Positions 16,324-23,330 of a stretch of DNA of 64,000 nt are shown in pieces. The DNA is taken from assembly GCF_009708175.1 (NCBI RefSeq), contig NZ_WMBB01000013.1:62001-126000 (forward strand). Direction: 5' to 3'. Positions within the stretch are counted from its first letter, which is position 1. Every line of letters starts with the position of its first letter. Below the pieces are notes generated by a model. It made no database searches. It worked only from the letters and a program-made list of their open reading frames with translations, and was not told the DNA's origin. A program made the position numbers and the translations under genes. Source of the DNA: Nocardia aurantiaca. Lineage in GTDB: Bacteria; Actinomycetota; Actinomycetes; Mycobacteriales; Mycobacteriaceae.

Positions 16324-16776
16324 CTACCGACTCGTGACTCTTCTGGCAAAGATCAATGCCGCCGCCGCGGGAATGACAGACAGCGCAAACAACATCCGGG
16401 CCGCGGCGGCGGTGTGAGCGGAGTCGGCGAACTCCATCAGATTGGTGATCGTTCCAGCGCAGGCGGATCCGAAGGCGGTCGCGGTCAGCTGCACGGTCGT
16501 CGCAGACGCTCCCGCGACCTCCTGATCATCGTCACCGGCCAGTAGCAGGACGTCGGTCAGCAGGTGCGGCCACACCGCGCCGACACCCCAGCCCAGCAAC
16601 AACAAGCCGATCGCGATGACCAGTACGAGCGCCCACGAAGTCGATCGGACCGGCCCGGCGAGCGTGAGAACCACCAGCCCGGCCACGGAGAAGGCCGGAG
16701 CTGTCCCGATCACCAATGCCCGGCGACTCGTGACGCCGCTGAAGGCAATCGATCCCGCCGTCCATCCGGCGGCCAT
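16324..16776 (-). pseudogene. 5'-truncated MFS transporter (C-terminal helices only)
   Basis: The frame encodes about 150 residues with four to five membrane helices typical of the C-terminal part of a major facilitator drug exporter (GLVVLTLAGPVRSTSWALVL, IAIGLLLLGWGVGAVWPHLL, and a final FALSVIPAAAALIFARR). Full-length MFS proteins have 12-14 helices, so at least two thirds is missing. The homology begins abruptly at the base where the TetR gene on the other strand starts (CATG at 16774-16777). It is probably a relic of an exporter once divergently paired with its regulator. Confidence 0.75.
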
Positions 16777-17529
16777 GACCCCCCCCTGGCCGCGACGACA
16801 GGTGCGGGACGACCGCGCGATCCGAACATCGATCACTCCGTACGGGAGGCCGCGCTCACCCTGCTGATGGAGGTCGGCTACCGCGGGCTCTCGGTCGACG
16901 CGATAGCTCGCTCGGCGGGCAGCAACCGGGCCGCGGTCTATCGCCGCTGGCCCAGCCTGCCCGCGCTCGTGCTCGACGCGCTCGCCACGCGTCTCGGCGA
17001 GGTGCGCGCACCCGACACCGGGTGCACGATCTGCGACCTGTCCGATGCGATCAAATTGCACCTCAACATTTTTCGACGCTTGCCGCCCGACTCCCTGGCA
17101 TCGCTGCTCGCCGACTGCAATGCCACCCCGGCGCTGCGGGAGACGTTCATGGGCTCACTGTTCCGGCCACCGCGCGCCGCGGTCGCCCAAGTCCTCGACA
17201 CGGCCATCGCCCGTGGAGATCTGCGGGAGGACACCAACCGCGACCTACTCCTCGACCTGCTGGCCTCACTCGTGCACTATCGCGCCCTGTTCGCCCACGC
17301 TCCCACCACCGACGACGACGTCGAGGACGCCGTCCATGCCCTCCTGCGCGGCGTCGCCGTCGACTACGAACAGCTCGTCGCGATCAGCAAGGCGAAGACC
17401 GGCGATCCCCTGATCCACCACCGGCACGTCGGCCTCGAGTCGCGTGATGCCGCAGAACCGGGATCCCGCACATCGGCCGCGGTGATCGATACGGCGTCCC
17501 CGCCCGCCGTGCGGAACGCCGGAGAATAA
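16775..17529 (+). pseudogene. TetR regulator out of frame with its start at a C8 run
   Basis: From about 16786 the frame encodes a full TetR protein: GRPRDPNIDHSVREAALTLL, then the HTH (VDAIARSAGSNRAAVYRRWP) and a complete helical C-terminal domain ending at 17529. The natural ATG (16775) is one base out of phase. Reading ATG-ACC-CCC-CCC, eight C residues (16779-16786) lead into a short wrong frame; nine would give a typical N terminus MTPPLAATTGAGRPRD. The gene is either frameshifted, phase-variable at the homopolymer, started at CTG 16786, or affected by a sequencing error. It is divergent from the MFS fragment. Confidence 0.72.
16779..16786 (+). repeat. C8 homopolymer at the TetR start
   Basis: Eight consecutive C residues directly follow ATGA. 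Adding one C would restore the TetR frame. Homopolymers like this are both hot spots for slipped-strand change and common sites of sequencing error. Confidence 0.9.
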
Positions 17530-17584
17530 GTCCTCTTCCACTGCCGGTAACGGGCACGTCAGTGCGCACAACGAATGGAACACG

Positions 17585-18070
17585 ATGTCTCTCAACGCAC
17601 ATACCGATGACCTGGGCCAGAACACCGCACCCGTCCTCCGCGCGTGCGAGGGCCCCGACGAATGGCCCGCCCTGGTGCGGATCTGGCGAAGCGCCGTCGA
17701 AGCGACCCACGACTTCCTCACTCCCGAGGACATCGATTTCTACGAGGAGCGCATCGCCAACGAGTACTTGGCCGCGGTCACACTGACGGTAGCCACCGTC
17801 GACGACGTTCCGGTCGGATTCTCCGGCACCGCCGACGGCAAGCTGGAGATGCTGTTCATCGACCGCCGCCAGCACGGTCGAGGCGTCGGAACAGCCCTGT
17901 TGCGCAAAGCGATCGACGAGACACCCGATCTACTCGTCGACGTCAACGAGCAGAACCCCCAGGCCGTCGGATTCTACGAGCGTCACGGATTCGTCACCCT
18001 CGCCCGTTCGGACATCGACGCCGACGGCCGCCCCTTCCCGATCCTGCATCTCGGACGACGAACCCGCTGA
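17585..18070 (+). CDS. GNAT family N-acetyltransferase
   Basis: A 161-residue GCN5-related acetyltransferase, the type that moves an acetyl group from acetyl-CoA to an amine. The acetyl-CoA pyrophosphate loop reads RRQHGRGVGTALLRKAIDE. It is preceded by the strand LEMLFID and followed by LLVDVNEQNPQAVGFYERHG, which contains the usual asparagine and tyrosine positions. Overall it is closest to the YjaB-like group. It lies 55 bases after the TetR frame on the same strand, so it could be co-transcribed with it. Substrate unknown. Confidence 0.9.
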   Translation: MSLNAHTDDLGQNTAPVLRACEGPDEWPALVRIWRSAVEATHDFLTPEDIDFYEERIANEYLAAVTLTVATVDDVPVGFSGTADGKLEMLFIDRRQHGRGVGTALLRKAIDETPDLLVDVNEQNPQAVGFYERHGFVTLARSDIDADGRPFPILHLGRRTR

Positions 18071-18450
18071 CCAACCGCCCGAACCGAATCCGAATCCGCC
18101 CGATAGGGGCGGGCGTGGACAGCGCCCATCGAACAATCCGCGTCGATCCGCCCGCGTGGCTGAGATACGTTGGGCCCCTTGACCTTCAGCCCTACGCGCA
18201 GACCGGGTTCGCACGCAGACCCGCGTGAGGGTCGGGAACGCCGCTGCTCATGACCATGCCGATCGAGCATTGCGCTCGACGTCGTCGACGAAATCGCGGA
18301 TCCGAACCGACCGCGACCCCATGGCGGCGTCGCAGCGACCAAAAGTGCTGCGCCCCGGAGCGTTCGGGATCCACACACGGTGTCGGTCTCTCCACATCCC
18401 GGCCTCGGCAGGTCAGCGAATCAGGCGCGAGCGCGGGGTGTCCCGACCCG
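18071..18450. other. Intergenic stretch with a possible gene scrap
   Basis: No intact gene is seen in these 380 bases. On the minus strand around 18238-18310 a short frame ends RIRDFVDDVERNARSAWS then TGA, which looks like the tail of a protein, but nothing recognisable precedes it. The sequence fits the decayed character of this part of the window. Confidence 0.35.
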
Positions 18451-18807
18451 CTACCGCGGGTCGGCAGGCCGATCGCTCTCGGCGGTGAGCGCCGCGGTGG
18501 CATCGCGCAGGGCGGTGTTGGCGTCTTCGAGTTCGAGGATCCGTCTGATGCCGACCAGGTTGATCCCTTGTCCGGCCAGTGCGGTGATGCGCGCGACCCG
18601 GGCGAGGTCGTCGGCGCTGTAGCGGCGGGTGCCGCCGCCGCTGCGGGCAGGGGTGATCAGCCCGTGCTGCTCGTACAGGCGCAGGGTCTGGACCCCGACG
18701 CCGGACAGCTCGGCGGCCACCGAGATCGCATACACGGCCTGCCCCGACAGCGGTAGGTGGCTCCGCTCCTCCGCCGGCGGCGCGTCTATCTCCCTGTTCT
18801 CACGCAC
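18451..18807 (-). CDS. hspR: HspR-like MerR-family heat-shock regulator
   Basis: A 118-residue MerR-type regulator matching HspR, the repressor of chaperone genes in actinomycetes. The winged helix region reads YAISVAAELSGVGVQTLRLY and EQHGLITPARSGGGTRRYSA, and a coiled-coil dimer helix follows (NLVGIRRILELEDANTALRD). HspR normally controls dnaK; here it is divergent from an hsp20 gene, a recurring small heat-shock module on mobile DNA. The GTG at 18807 is the best start but its ribosome site is weak. The 137-base gap holds two palindromic elements that may be its targets or those of HrcA. Confidence 0.85.
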   Translation of the reverse strand: MRENREIDAPPAEERSHLPLSGQAVYAISVAAELSGVGVQTLRLYEQHGLITPARSGGGTRRYSADDLARVARITALAGQGINLVGIRRILELEDANTALRDATAALTAESDRPADPR

Positions 18808-18841
18808 TTGCTGCTCGCCCTCCGATTACCTCTCCACAGAC

Positions 18842-18868
18842 CTTGCACTCACCTCTCTAGAGTGCTGA
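18842..18868. promoter_or_regulatory. CIRCE-like inverted repeat
   Basis: CTTGCACTC (18842-18850), nine bases, then GAGTGCTGA (18860-18868). Against the CIRCE consensus TTAGCACTC-N9-GAGTGCTAA it matches 7/9 and 8/9 bases with the correct spacer. CIRCE is the HrcA operator, so the small heat-shock gene may be under HrcA as well as the adjacent HspR-like protein. Confidence 0.65.
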
Positions 18869-18875
18869 ATGTTAT

Positions 18876-18893
18876 CTATGTCAGATGACATAG
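18876..18893. promoter_or_regulatory. 18-bp palindrome upstream of hsp20
   Basis: CTATGTCA-GA-TGACATAG has perfect eight-base arms in an AT-rich segment between the CIRCE-like element and the hsp20 start. Its size and symmetry fit a MerR-type dimer site. It is not the classical HAIR sequence CTTGAGT-N7-ACTCAAG. Confidence 0.55.
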
Positions 18894-18944
18894 TTTATCT
18901 AAGTTTCCTTCAATCGAGAATGGAGTGAACTGGAGATAGCGACC

Positions 18945-19367
18945 ATGCTGATGCGCACCGATCCCTTCCGCGACCTGGATCGATTGACTCAGCAGGTTTT
19001 CGGTACACCCGCCCGGCCGGTGGTGATGCCGATGGACGCCTGGCGTGACGGGGACGAGTTCTTCGTCGAACTCGACCTGCCCGGTGTCGACCCGGACTCT
19101 CTCGATCTGGATGTCGAACGCAATGTGGTGACCGTGCGGGCCTCGCGCCCGGAACTGGATCCGGACCGGTCGATGATCGCCGCGGAGCGCACGCGCGGCG
19201 TGTTCAGCCGCCAGTTGTTCCTGGGCGAGAATCTCGACACCGATCAGATCCGGGCCGACTACCGCGACGGGGTGCTGCGGTTGACCATCCCGGTCGCCGA
19301 GAAGGCCAAACCCCGCAAGATCGAGATCGCCCGCCCCGGCAACGCCCACCAGGCCATCGACGCCTGA
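18945..19367 (+). CDS. hsp20: Small heat-shock protein, Hsp20/alpha-crystallin family
   Basis: A 140-residue ATP-independent chaperone that binds unfolding proteins as oligomers in the cytosol. The alpha-crystallin domain spans about residues 25-125, with typical strands FFVELDLPGVDPDSLDLDVE and RGVFSRQLFLGENLDTDQIR and the motif DGVLRLTIPVAE. The N terminus MLMRTDPFRDLDRLTQQVFG is the standard class motif. An IxI-like C-terminal anchor is KIEIA. The ATG at 18945 has GGAG upstream. Divergent from the HspR-like gene and followed by a small Arg-rich gene with an excellent ribosome site, it forms a compact stress operon. Confidence 0.95.
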   Translation: MLMRTDPFRDLDRLTQQVFGTPARPVVMPMDAWRDGDEFFVELDLPGVDPDSLDLDVERNVVTVRASRPELDPDRSMIAAERTRGVFSRQLFLGENLDTDQIRADYRDGVLRLTIPVAEKAKPRKIEIARPGNAHQAIDA

Positions 19368-19396
19368 ACACGATCGAGGTCGCAGGAGGTCCTGTG

Positions 19397-19720
19397 ATGG
19401 CGTGCTCGACCGATCACCGCACGACTGAACGTGTCGAGGGGCTCTCGCACCTCGACGCCGATCTGCTGACGCTGGATCCCGATCTCGAGAAACTGTTCGC
19501 CGAGATCGACGACATCCTGTGTGACGCCGCCAGCCGTTGGCGGCCGCCGCGGCGACGCAAGACGCCCCGGCAATGGTCGCGTCCGCCCGTTCGTCTCCGA
19601 CGGCGGCCGCCTGCCCGTCGCCGCGGTCGCCGACCCCGCCCGGTGCCGGCGAGCCAGCGCGGTCCGCCCGCCACGGTCGGCGCCCTGCCGGTCGTAGTGG
19701 AACCCATGAGAGCGAGGTGA
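19397..19720 (+). CDS. Arg/Pro-rich small protein downstream of hsp20
   Basis: A 107-residue protein. The first 45 residues contain an acidic, regular stretch (HLDADLLTLDPDLEKLFAEI, then DDILCDA). The rest is a low-complexity Arg/Pro tail. AGGAGG lies exactly seven bases before the ATG at 19397, one of the best ribosome sites in the window; a GTG one codon earlier is possible. It starts 30 bases after hsp20, so it is almost certainly in the same operon. Similar short genes follow hsp20 in other mycolata, but no function is known. The basic tail could bind nucleic acid (inference). Confidence 0.7.
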   Translation: MACSTDHRTTERVEGLSHLDADLLTLDPDLEKLFAEIDDILCDAASRWRPPRRRKTPRQWSRPPVRLRRRPPARRRGRRPRPVPASQRGPPATVGALPVVVEPMRAR

Positions 19721-20058
19721 TGCCCGTCAGACACCACAACAGCGGTTCTTGCGTCGGGACGCACCATCTCCTGCACGTTGACACCGATCGGCCCGGAACC
19801 CTCACCGGCACCGGTACCGCCACCGCGTGTGGCAGCAGCAGGCAGATGCGACTCCCGCCCCTCGGCAAGTGACCGCAGAAGCCCGTCAGATCCCTTCCAG
19901 CGACGGGTGGGCCCGGTCAGCGGTGCGCTTCCGGGCCCACCCGGCCCCTTCACATCCAGGGCTGGGGGGGCATATTCCGGGATGTGTACGGCATTTCATC
20001 CTCGGGTGCCCACGCGTTCGGCTGCCGCACGAGTCAAGCGAGAGCTAGCTTCGAAGTC
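19721..20058. other. Intergenic stretch with one hairpin
   Basis: Apart from the hairpin at 19905-19942, these 338 bases show no convincing gene. A plus-strand frame at 19827-20048 is open but Arg/Pro/His-rich and starts without a ribosome site. The promoter of the dehalogenase gene probably lies near 19970-20040. Confidence 0.4.
19905..19942. terminator. Hairpin downstream of the hsp20 operon
   Basis: Arms of 12 bp (19905-19916 and 19931-19942, GGGTGGGCCCGG and its exact complement) with a 14-base loop. It is suitably placed to end transcription of the hsp20 operon before the dehalogenase gene. Confidence 0.5.
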
Positions 20059-20988
20059 ATGGACACCCTGCGCACACCCGACGAGCGTTTCGCCGGTCTG
20101 CCCCAATTCCCGTATGCGCCGCGATACGCGGAGGTGCCCGACGGTGAAGGGGGCACGATGCGGATGGCGTGGGTCGAGGGCGGGCCTTCCGACGCGCACC
20201 CGGTGCTGATGCTGCACGGCGAGCCGTCGTGGTCGTTTCTGTACCGTCGAATGATTCCGATACTGGCGGCGGCAGGTCACCGGGTGATCTGCCCGGATCT
20301 GGTGGGTTTCGGCCGCTCGGACAAGCCCACCCGGATCGAGGACCACACCTACGCCCGCCACGTGGAGTGGGTGCGGACCCTGGTGTTCGACCACCTCGAT
20401 CTCACCGAAGTGACGCTGGTGGGCCAGGATTGGGGTGGGCTGATCGGATTGCGGTTGGCCGCTGAACATCCCGACCGGTTCGCGAGTCTGGTCGTCGCCA
20501 ACACCGGGCTGCCCACCGGGGACATCCCGATGCCCAAGGTCTGGTGGCGGTTTCGCGAAGCAATCCGCACCCAGCCGACGATCGACGTCGGCGGATTCGT
20601 GCAATCCGGGTGCCGGCGCCCGCTCGACGAGGCGGTTCGAGCCGCATACGACGCGCCATTTCCCGACGACTCCTATTGCGCCGGCCCCCGCGCATTGCCG
20701 GGCCTCGTGCCCACCGGTCCCGACGACCCCGCGGCCCCGGCGAACCGCGCCGCATGGGCGACGTTGTGTGAGAGCCCGACCCCAATGCTCGTGGCCTTCA
20801 GCGACAGCGACCCGATCACCGGTGCGATGGCCCCCATCTTCCAGCGGGAGATGCGCGGAGCCCACGGCCACGACCATCCCGTCATTCGCGATGCCGGGCA
20901 CTTCCTGCAAGAAGACGCCGGAGAAGAACTGGCCAACCAGATCGTCGGATTCCTCCGAACCATCGGCGCGGGCCGCGATCCCCGCTGA
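20059..20988 (+). CDS. Haloalkane dehalogenase, subfamily I (DhlA-like)
   Basis: A 309-residue alpha/beta hydrolase that cleaves carbon-halogen bonds to give an alcohol and halide. Family features: oxyanion-hole segment MLHGEPSWSFLYRRM, nucleophile elbow VGQDWGGLIG with the catalytic Asp at residue 124 and the halide-binding Trp at 125 (the same numbers as DhlA), and the catalytic His in RDAGHFLQED near the end. The start MDTLRTPDERF matches the usual N terminus (MDxLRTPDxRF). No strong ribosome site precedes it. It lies in the patch of relic mobile DNA, so horizontal acquisition is plausible, although mycobacteria carry chromosomal homologs too. Confidence 0.93.
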   Translation: MDTLRTPDERFAGLPQFPYAPRYAEVPDGEGGTMRMAWVEGGPSDAHPVLMLHGEPSWSFLYRRMIPILAAAGHRVICPDLVGFGRSDKPTRIEDHTYARHVEWVRTLVFDHLDLTEVTLVGQDWGGLIGLRLAAEHPDRFASLVVANTGLPTGDIPMPKVWWRFREAIRTQPTIDVGGFVQSGCRRPLDEAVRAAYDAPFPDDSYCAGPRALPGLVPTGPDDPAAPANRAAWATLCESPTPMLVAFSDSDPITGAMAPIFQREMRGAHGHDHPVIRDAGHFLQEDAGEELANQIVGFLRTIGAGRDPR

Positions 20989-21112
20989 GAAACCGGTGGT
21001 TGGAACCTACTCCATTGCCGGACCCCGACTCGGAGGACGTGACAGCGCGCCGATGCGGGTTGACCTCACCAGTCGGCGGACATACCGCCCTCACCAGGCC
21101 GTCATGCCAGCT

Positions 21113-21205
21113 ACTCACCCACGAGTGGCCAACTGGTTCAACAACTCTCGGCTGATGGGCCACCTCGGCCCTATCGAGTATGAAGCCGACTACTATCCGA
21201 CCTGC
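21113..21205 (+). mobile_element. IS3-family transposase C-terminal remnant (second)
   Basis: The plus-strand frame reads VANWFNNSRLMGHLGPIEYE and then ADYYP. This is the typical end of IS3-family transposases of the IS51/IS3 groups (WxNxxRLxxxLGxxxPxEYExxYY), with two consensus positions missing before IEYE. No catalytic part remains. It is a different IS3 subtype from the remnant at 15469-15600. Confidence 0.72.
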
Positions 21206-21252
21206 TCCCAGCAACTGGATAAAGACAGACAACCGGGTGCGCACGAAAACAC

Positions 21253-21488
21253 GTGCCCGAGGAAGTGCGGGACGCGATCGCCGGGCGAACCGCCGCCCGA
21301 GGCCAGTCGACTCAGGTCTACCTGCGCGCGCTGCTGGAACGAGAGTTCCGAGCCGAGCGCAACCACCATCTCCTCGAGAGTTTGTCGGCCGCCGGAGCCT
21401 GGCGATGAACGCCGACGACGTGGCCGAGGAGATCCGGAGCGGACACGAGGACGATGAGTGGCCGTCGTCAACCCGAATGCCATGGTGA
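21253..21488 (+). pseudogene. vapB: Broken FitA/VapB-type antitoxin
   Basis: The frame gives VPEEVRDAIAGRTAARGQST and QVYLRALLEREFRAERNH, the ribbon-helix-helix core of PIN-module antitoxins. The first strand, normally about eight residues before VPE, is absent: the frame is closed by a TAA a few codons upstream and the preceding residues are unrelated. At the other end a TGA (21406-21408) stops the chain one codon after GAW. The toxin-binding tail (MNADDVAEEIRSGHEDDEW) continues in another frame from ATG 21405. It is therefore damaged at both ends. Confidence 0.65.
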
Positions 21489-21842
21489 TGGCACTGGTCA
21501 GCCCCGCGGCGCAAGGGGACGCCGCCCGCGCGGCGATGGTTGCCGACGACGACTGGATCGCGCCCGCCCATATGCCCCTGGAGGTGTTGCGCACCCTGCG
21601 CAAGGCCGTCCTCGGTGACCGTCTGAGCGCCAATGACGCCGACGCAGCCTTCGGAGCGCTCACTGCCATGCAGATCGAATACATCGGAACCGATCTCGCC
21701 CTGCTGCAAGCGGTTTGGGCCATGCGCCACTATGTTTTCGGTCTACGACGCCGCCTACCTGGCCATCGCAACCATGCAGGACGCCCGCTTCGCCAAAGCG
21801 GCCGAACAAGTGACACCCGACGTACGCGTTACGCTACTTTGA
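21458..21842 (+). pseudogene. vapC: Broken VapC PIN-domain toxin
   Basis: PIN ribonuclease homology runs from the GTG at 21458 (MAVVNPNAMVMALVSP) through HMPLEVLRTLRKAV and LTAMQIEYIGTDLALL. It then shifts frame at a T4 run (21735-21738) and continues as SVYDAAYLAIATMQDARFAK to a stop at 21842. Removing one T restores a single frame. The first catalytic Asp of PIN domains, in the usual VVDAxA motif, is Asn here (VVNPNA). So the toxin is both frameshifted and lacks a catalytic residue. It overlaps the damaged antitoxin as in intact modules. Confidence 0.75.
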
Positions 21843-22015
21843 CCCACTGGGTAAGAGCACGTCGCGATATCGCGAGAACCTGGGACAAGAGACCGCAGGC
21901 TTACCGGCATTTTGGGGACAACTCATAGACAGTTCTCGAACGCATGGGCGAAGGAAGAACCTGCGCGCCGATCTGGCGTTTCGGCTCGAAAAACATTCCG
22001 CTGGGTCTGACGAAG

Positions 22016-22087
22016 TGGGCGCAGAGGGGATCGAACCCCCGACCGCTGGTGTGTAAAACCAGTGCTCTACCGCTGAGCTATACGCCC
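22016..22087 (-). tRNA. tRNA-Val (anticodon TAC)
   Basis: On the minus strand, GGGCGTA at the 5' end pairs fully with TGCGCCC at the 3' end (one GU pair). The D arm TAGCTCAGCGGTAGAGC, the anticodon arm CTGGT-TTTACAC-ACCAG and the T loop TTCGATC are all standard. Anticodon TAC reads GTA codons. No CCA is encoded. Its 3' end faces the decayed patch, the usual side for integration of mobile islands. Confidence 0.95.
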
Positions 22088-22150
22088 CAACTGCCCGGCG
22101 GGCGCCGAGGTTGGATGGTGTCGCCGGACGTGGGGGTCCGGAGGCACGGG

Positions 22151-22615
22151 TTATGAATCTAGTGTGGCGAGGGCTTTTTCCCAAGCGTGCTGGTCACGGG
22201 GCTCGCCGGGGCCGTTCATTTCGGCGAAGCGGATGATGCCGTCCTTGTCGACGACGAAGGTGCCGCGGTTGGGGTAGCCGGATTTCTCGTTGAAGACGCC
22301 GTAGGACTGGGCTACGGCGCCGTGGGGCCAGAAGTCGGAGAGGAGCGGGAAGGTGTAGCCCTGTTCGGCGGCCCAGATTTTGTGGGTGGGCGGTGGGCCT
22401 ACGGAGATGGCGAGGATCTCGGCGTTGTCGTTCTGGAACTTGGGGAGTTCGTCGCGGACCTTGCACAGTTCACCCTGGCAGATGCCGGTGAACGCCAAGG
22501 GGTAGAAGACGAGCAGGACGTTCTTCTCACCACGGAAGCTCGACAGCGTGATTTCCTGGTTGTTCTGGTCTTTCAGCGTGAAGTCCGGTGCGACCGTGCC
22601 GATCTCGAGCGGCAT
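22151..22615 (-). CDS. ahpE: Alkyl hydroperoxide reductase AhpE, 1-Cys type peroxiredoxin
   Basis: A 154-residue thioredoxin-fold peroxidase that reduces organic peroxides and peroxynitrite in the cytosol, homologous to M. tuberculosis Rv2238c. The peroxidatic Cys lies in FYPLAFTGICQGELCKVRDE; a second Cys four residues later is also present in AhpE. GYPNRGTFVVDKDGIIRFAE near the end is typical. GGAGGGGAAAGG precedes the ATG at 22615. The gene follows a DUF3052 gene on the same strand, as in mycobacteria. Mycothiol or mycoredoxin is the known reductant for the family. Confidence 0.95.
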   Translation of the reverse strand: MPLEIGTVAPDFTLKDQNNQEITLSSFRGEKNVLLVFYPLAFTGICQGELCKVRDELPKFQNDNAEILAISVGPPPTHKIWAAEQGYTFPLLSDFWPHGAVAQSYGVFNEKSGYPNRGTFVVDKDGIIRFAEMNGPGEPRDQHAWEKALATLDS

Positions 22616-22723
22616 AACCTTTCCCCTCCATCCTGTGGTCCTGGCGCAGCACCGAGCGACATGTTGGTGGAGACACGGGGAATCCACCGGGCCGCTCGGT
22701 TGACTGAAACCTTAGTGGAGGCC

Positions 22724-23146
22724 TCAGCGCTGCTTGGAGGGCGTCTTGGGCTGGGTGAGCTTGGTGCCAGTCCAGGTGCCCAGGGACACGGGTGTGGTCG
22801 CGGTGAGGCCGGCCGGGGTGGCCGACTCGCCGATCTCGCTCGGGTCGACATGGCCGGGCTGACCGGTCTTGGGGGTGAGCACCCAGACGACGCCGTCGTC
22901 GGCGAGCGGGGTGATCACGTTGAGTAGCTCGTCCACCAGGTCACCGTCGCCGTCTCGCCACCACAGCAGGACGACGTCGACCACCTCGTCGGTGTCTTCG
23001 TCGAGCAGCTCGGAACCGGTGGCTTCCTCGATCTCGGCGCGAAGCGCGTCGTCGGTATCTTCGTCCCAGCCCAGTTCCTGAACCACCATGTCGTGTGAAA
23101 TGCCAAGCTTCTGAGCGTAGTTCTGCGCGTCCGCCGCGGCGACCAC
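22724..23146 (-). CDS. DUF3052 family protein (Rv2239c homolog)
   Basis: A 140-residue acidic protein of unknown function, highly conserved in actinobacteria. It starts VVAAADAQNYAQKLGISHDM and has the conserved QELGWDEDTDDALRAEIEEA and VVDVVLLWWRDGDGDLVDEL. The GTG at 23146 fits because GAGGAGG lies eight bases upstream and the start then matches the usual MVAAADAQ. It precedes ahpE on the same strand and is divergent from aceE, exactly as in M. tuberculosis. Its fold suggests a small soluble regulatory or binding protein; no role is established. Confidence 0.92.
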   Translation of the reverse strand: MVAAADAQNYAQKLGISHDMVVQELGWDEDTDDALRAEIEEATGSELLDEDTDEVVDVVLLWWRDGDGDLVDELLNVITPLADDGVVWVLTPKTGQPGHVDPSEIGESATPAGLTATTPVSLGTWTGTKLTQPKTPSKQR

Positions 23147-23309
23147 GGTGGTGTCCTCCTCAACTCCAGACAATAGGTAGTTGCAAGCGAACATGGTAAA
23201 AGCCCCCAGCGCAAGCCGATCGGCCGAAATCGCACCCTAAATGTCGTATGTGCGACCGTCGAGATTCATCGGACACCGTGCGGGTGCTCCTGGCGATCTG
23301 CCCGATCAC

Positions 23310-23326
23310 CGGGGCAAAACGCCCCG
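23310..23326 (-). terminator. Short hairpin after the lipoprotein gene
   Basis: CGGGGC and GCCCCG six-base arms with a five-base loop, located four bases downstream of the minus-strand lipoprotein stop. Probably a weak terminator. Confidence 0.45.
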
Positions 23327-23330
23327 CCGA

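Noticed and set aside
22016..22087. A duplicated tRNA-Val 3' end marking the far border of an island
   Set aside because: I looked for the T-arm sequence elsewhere in 14-22 kb and did not see it, so no attachment site is claimed.
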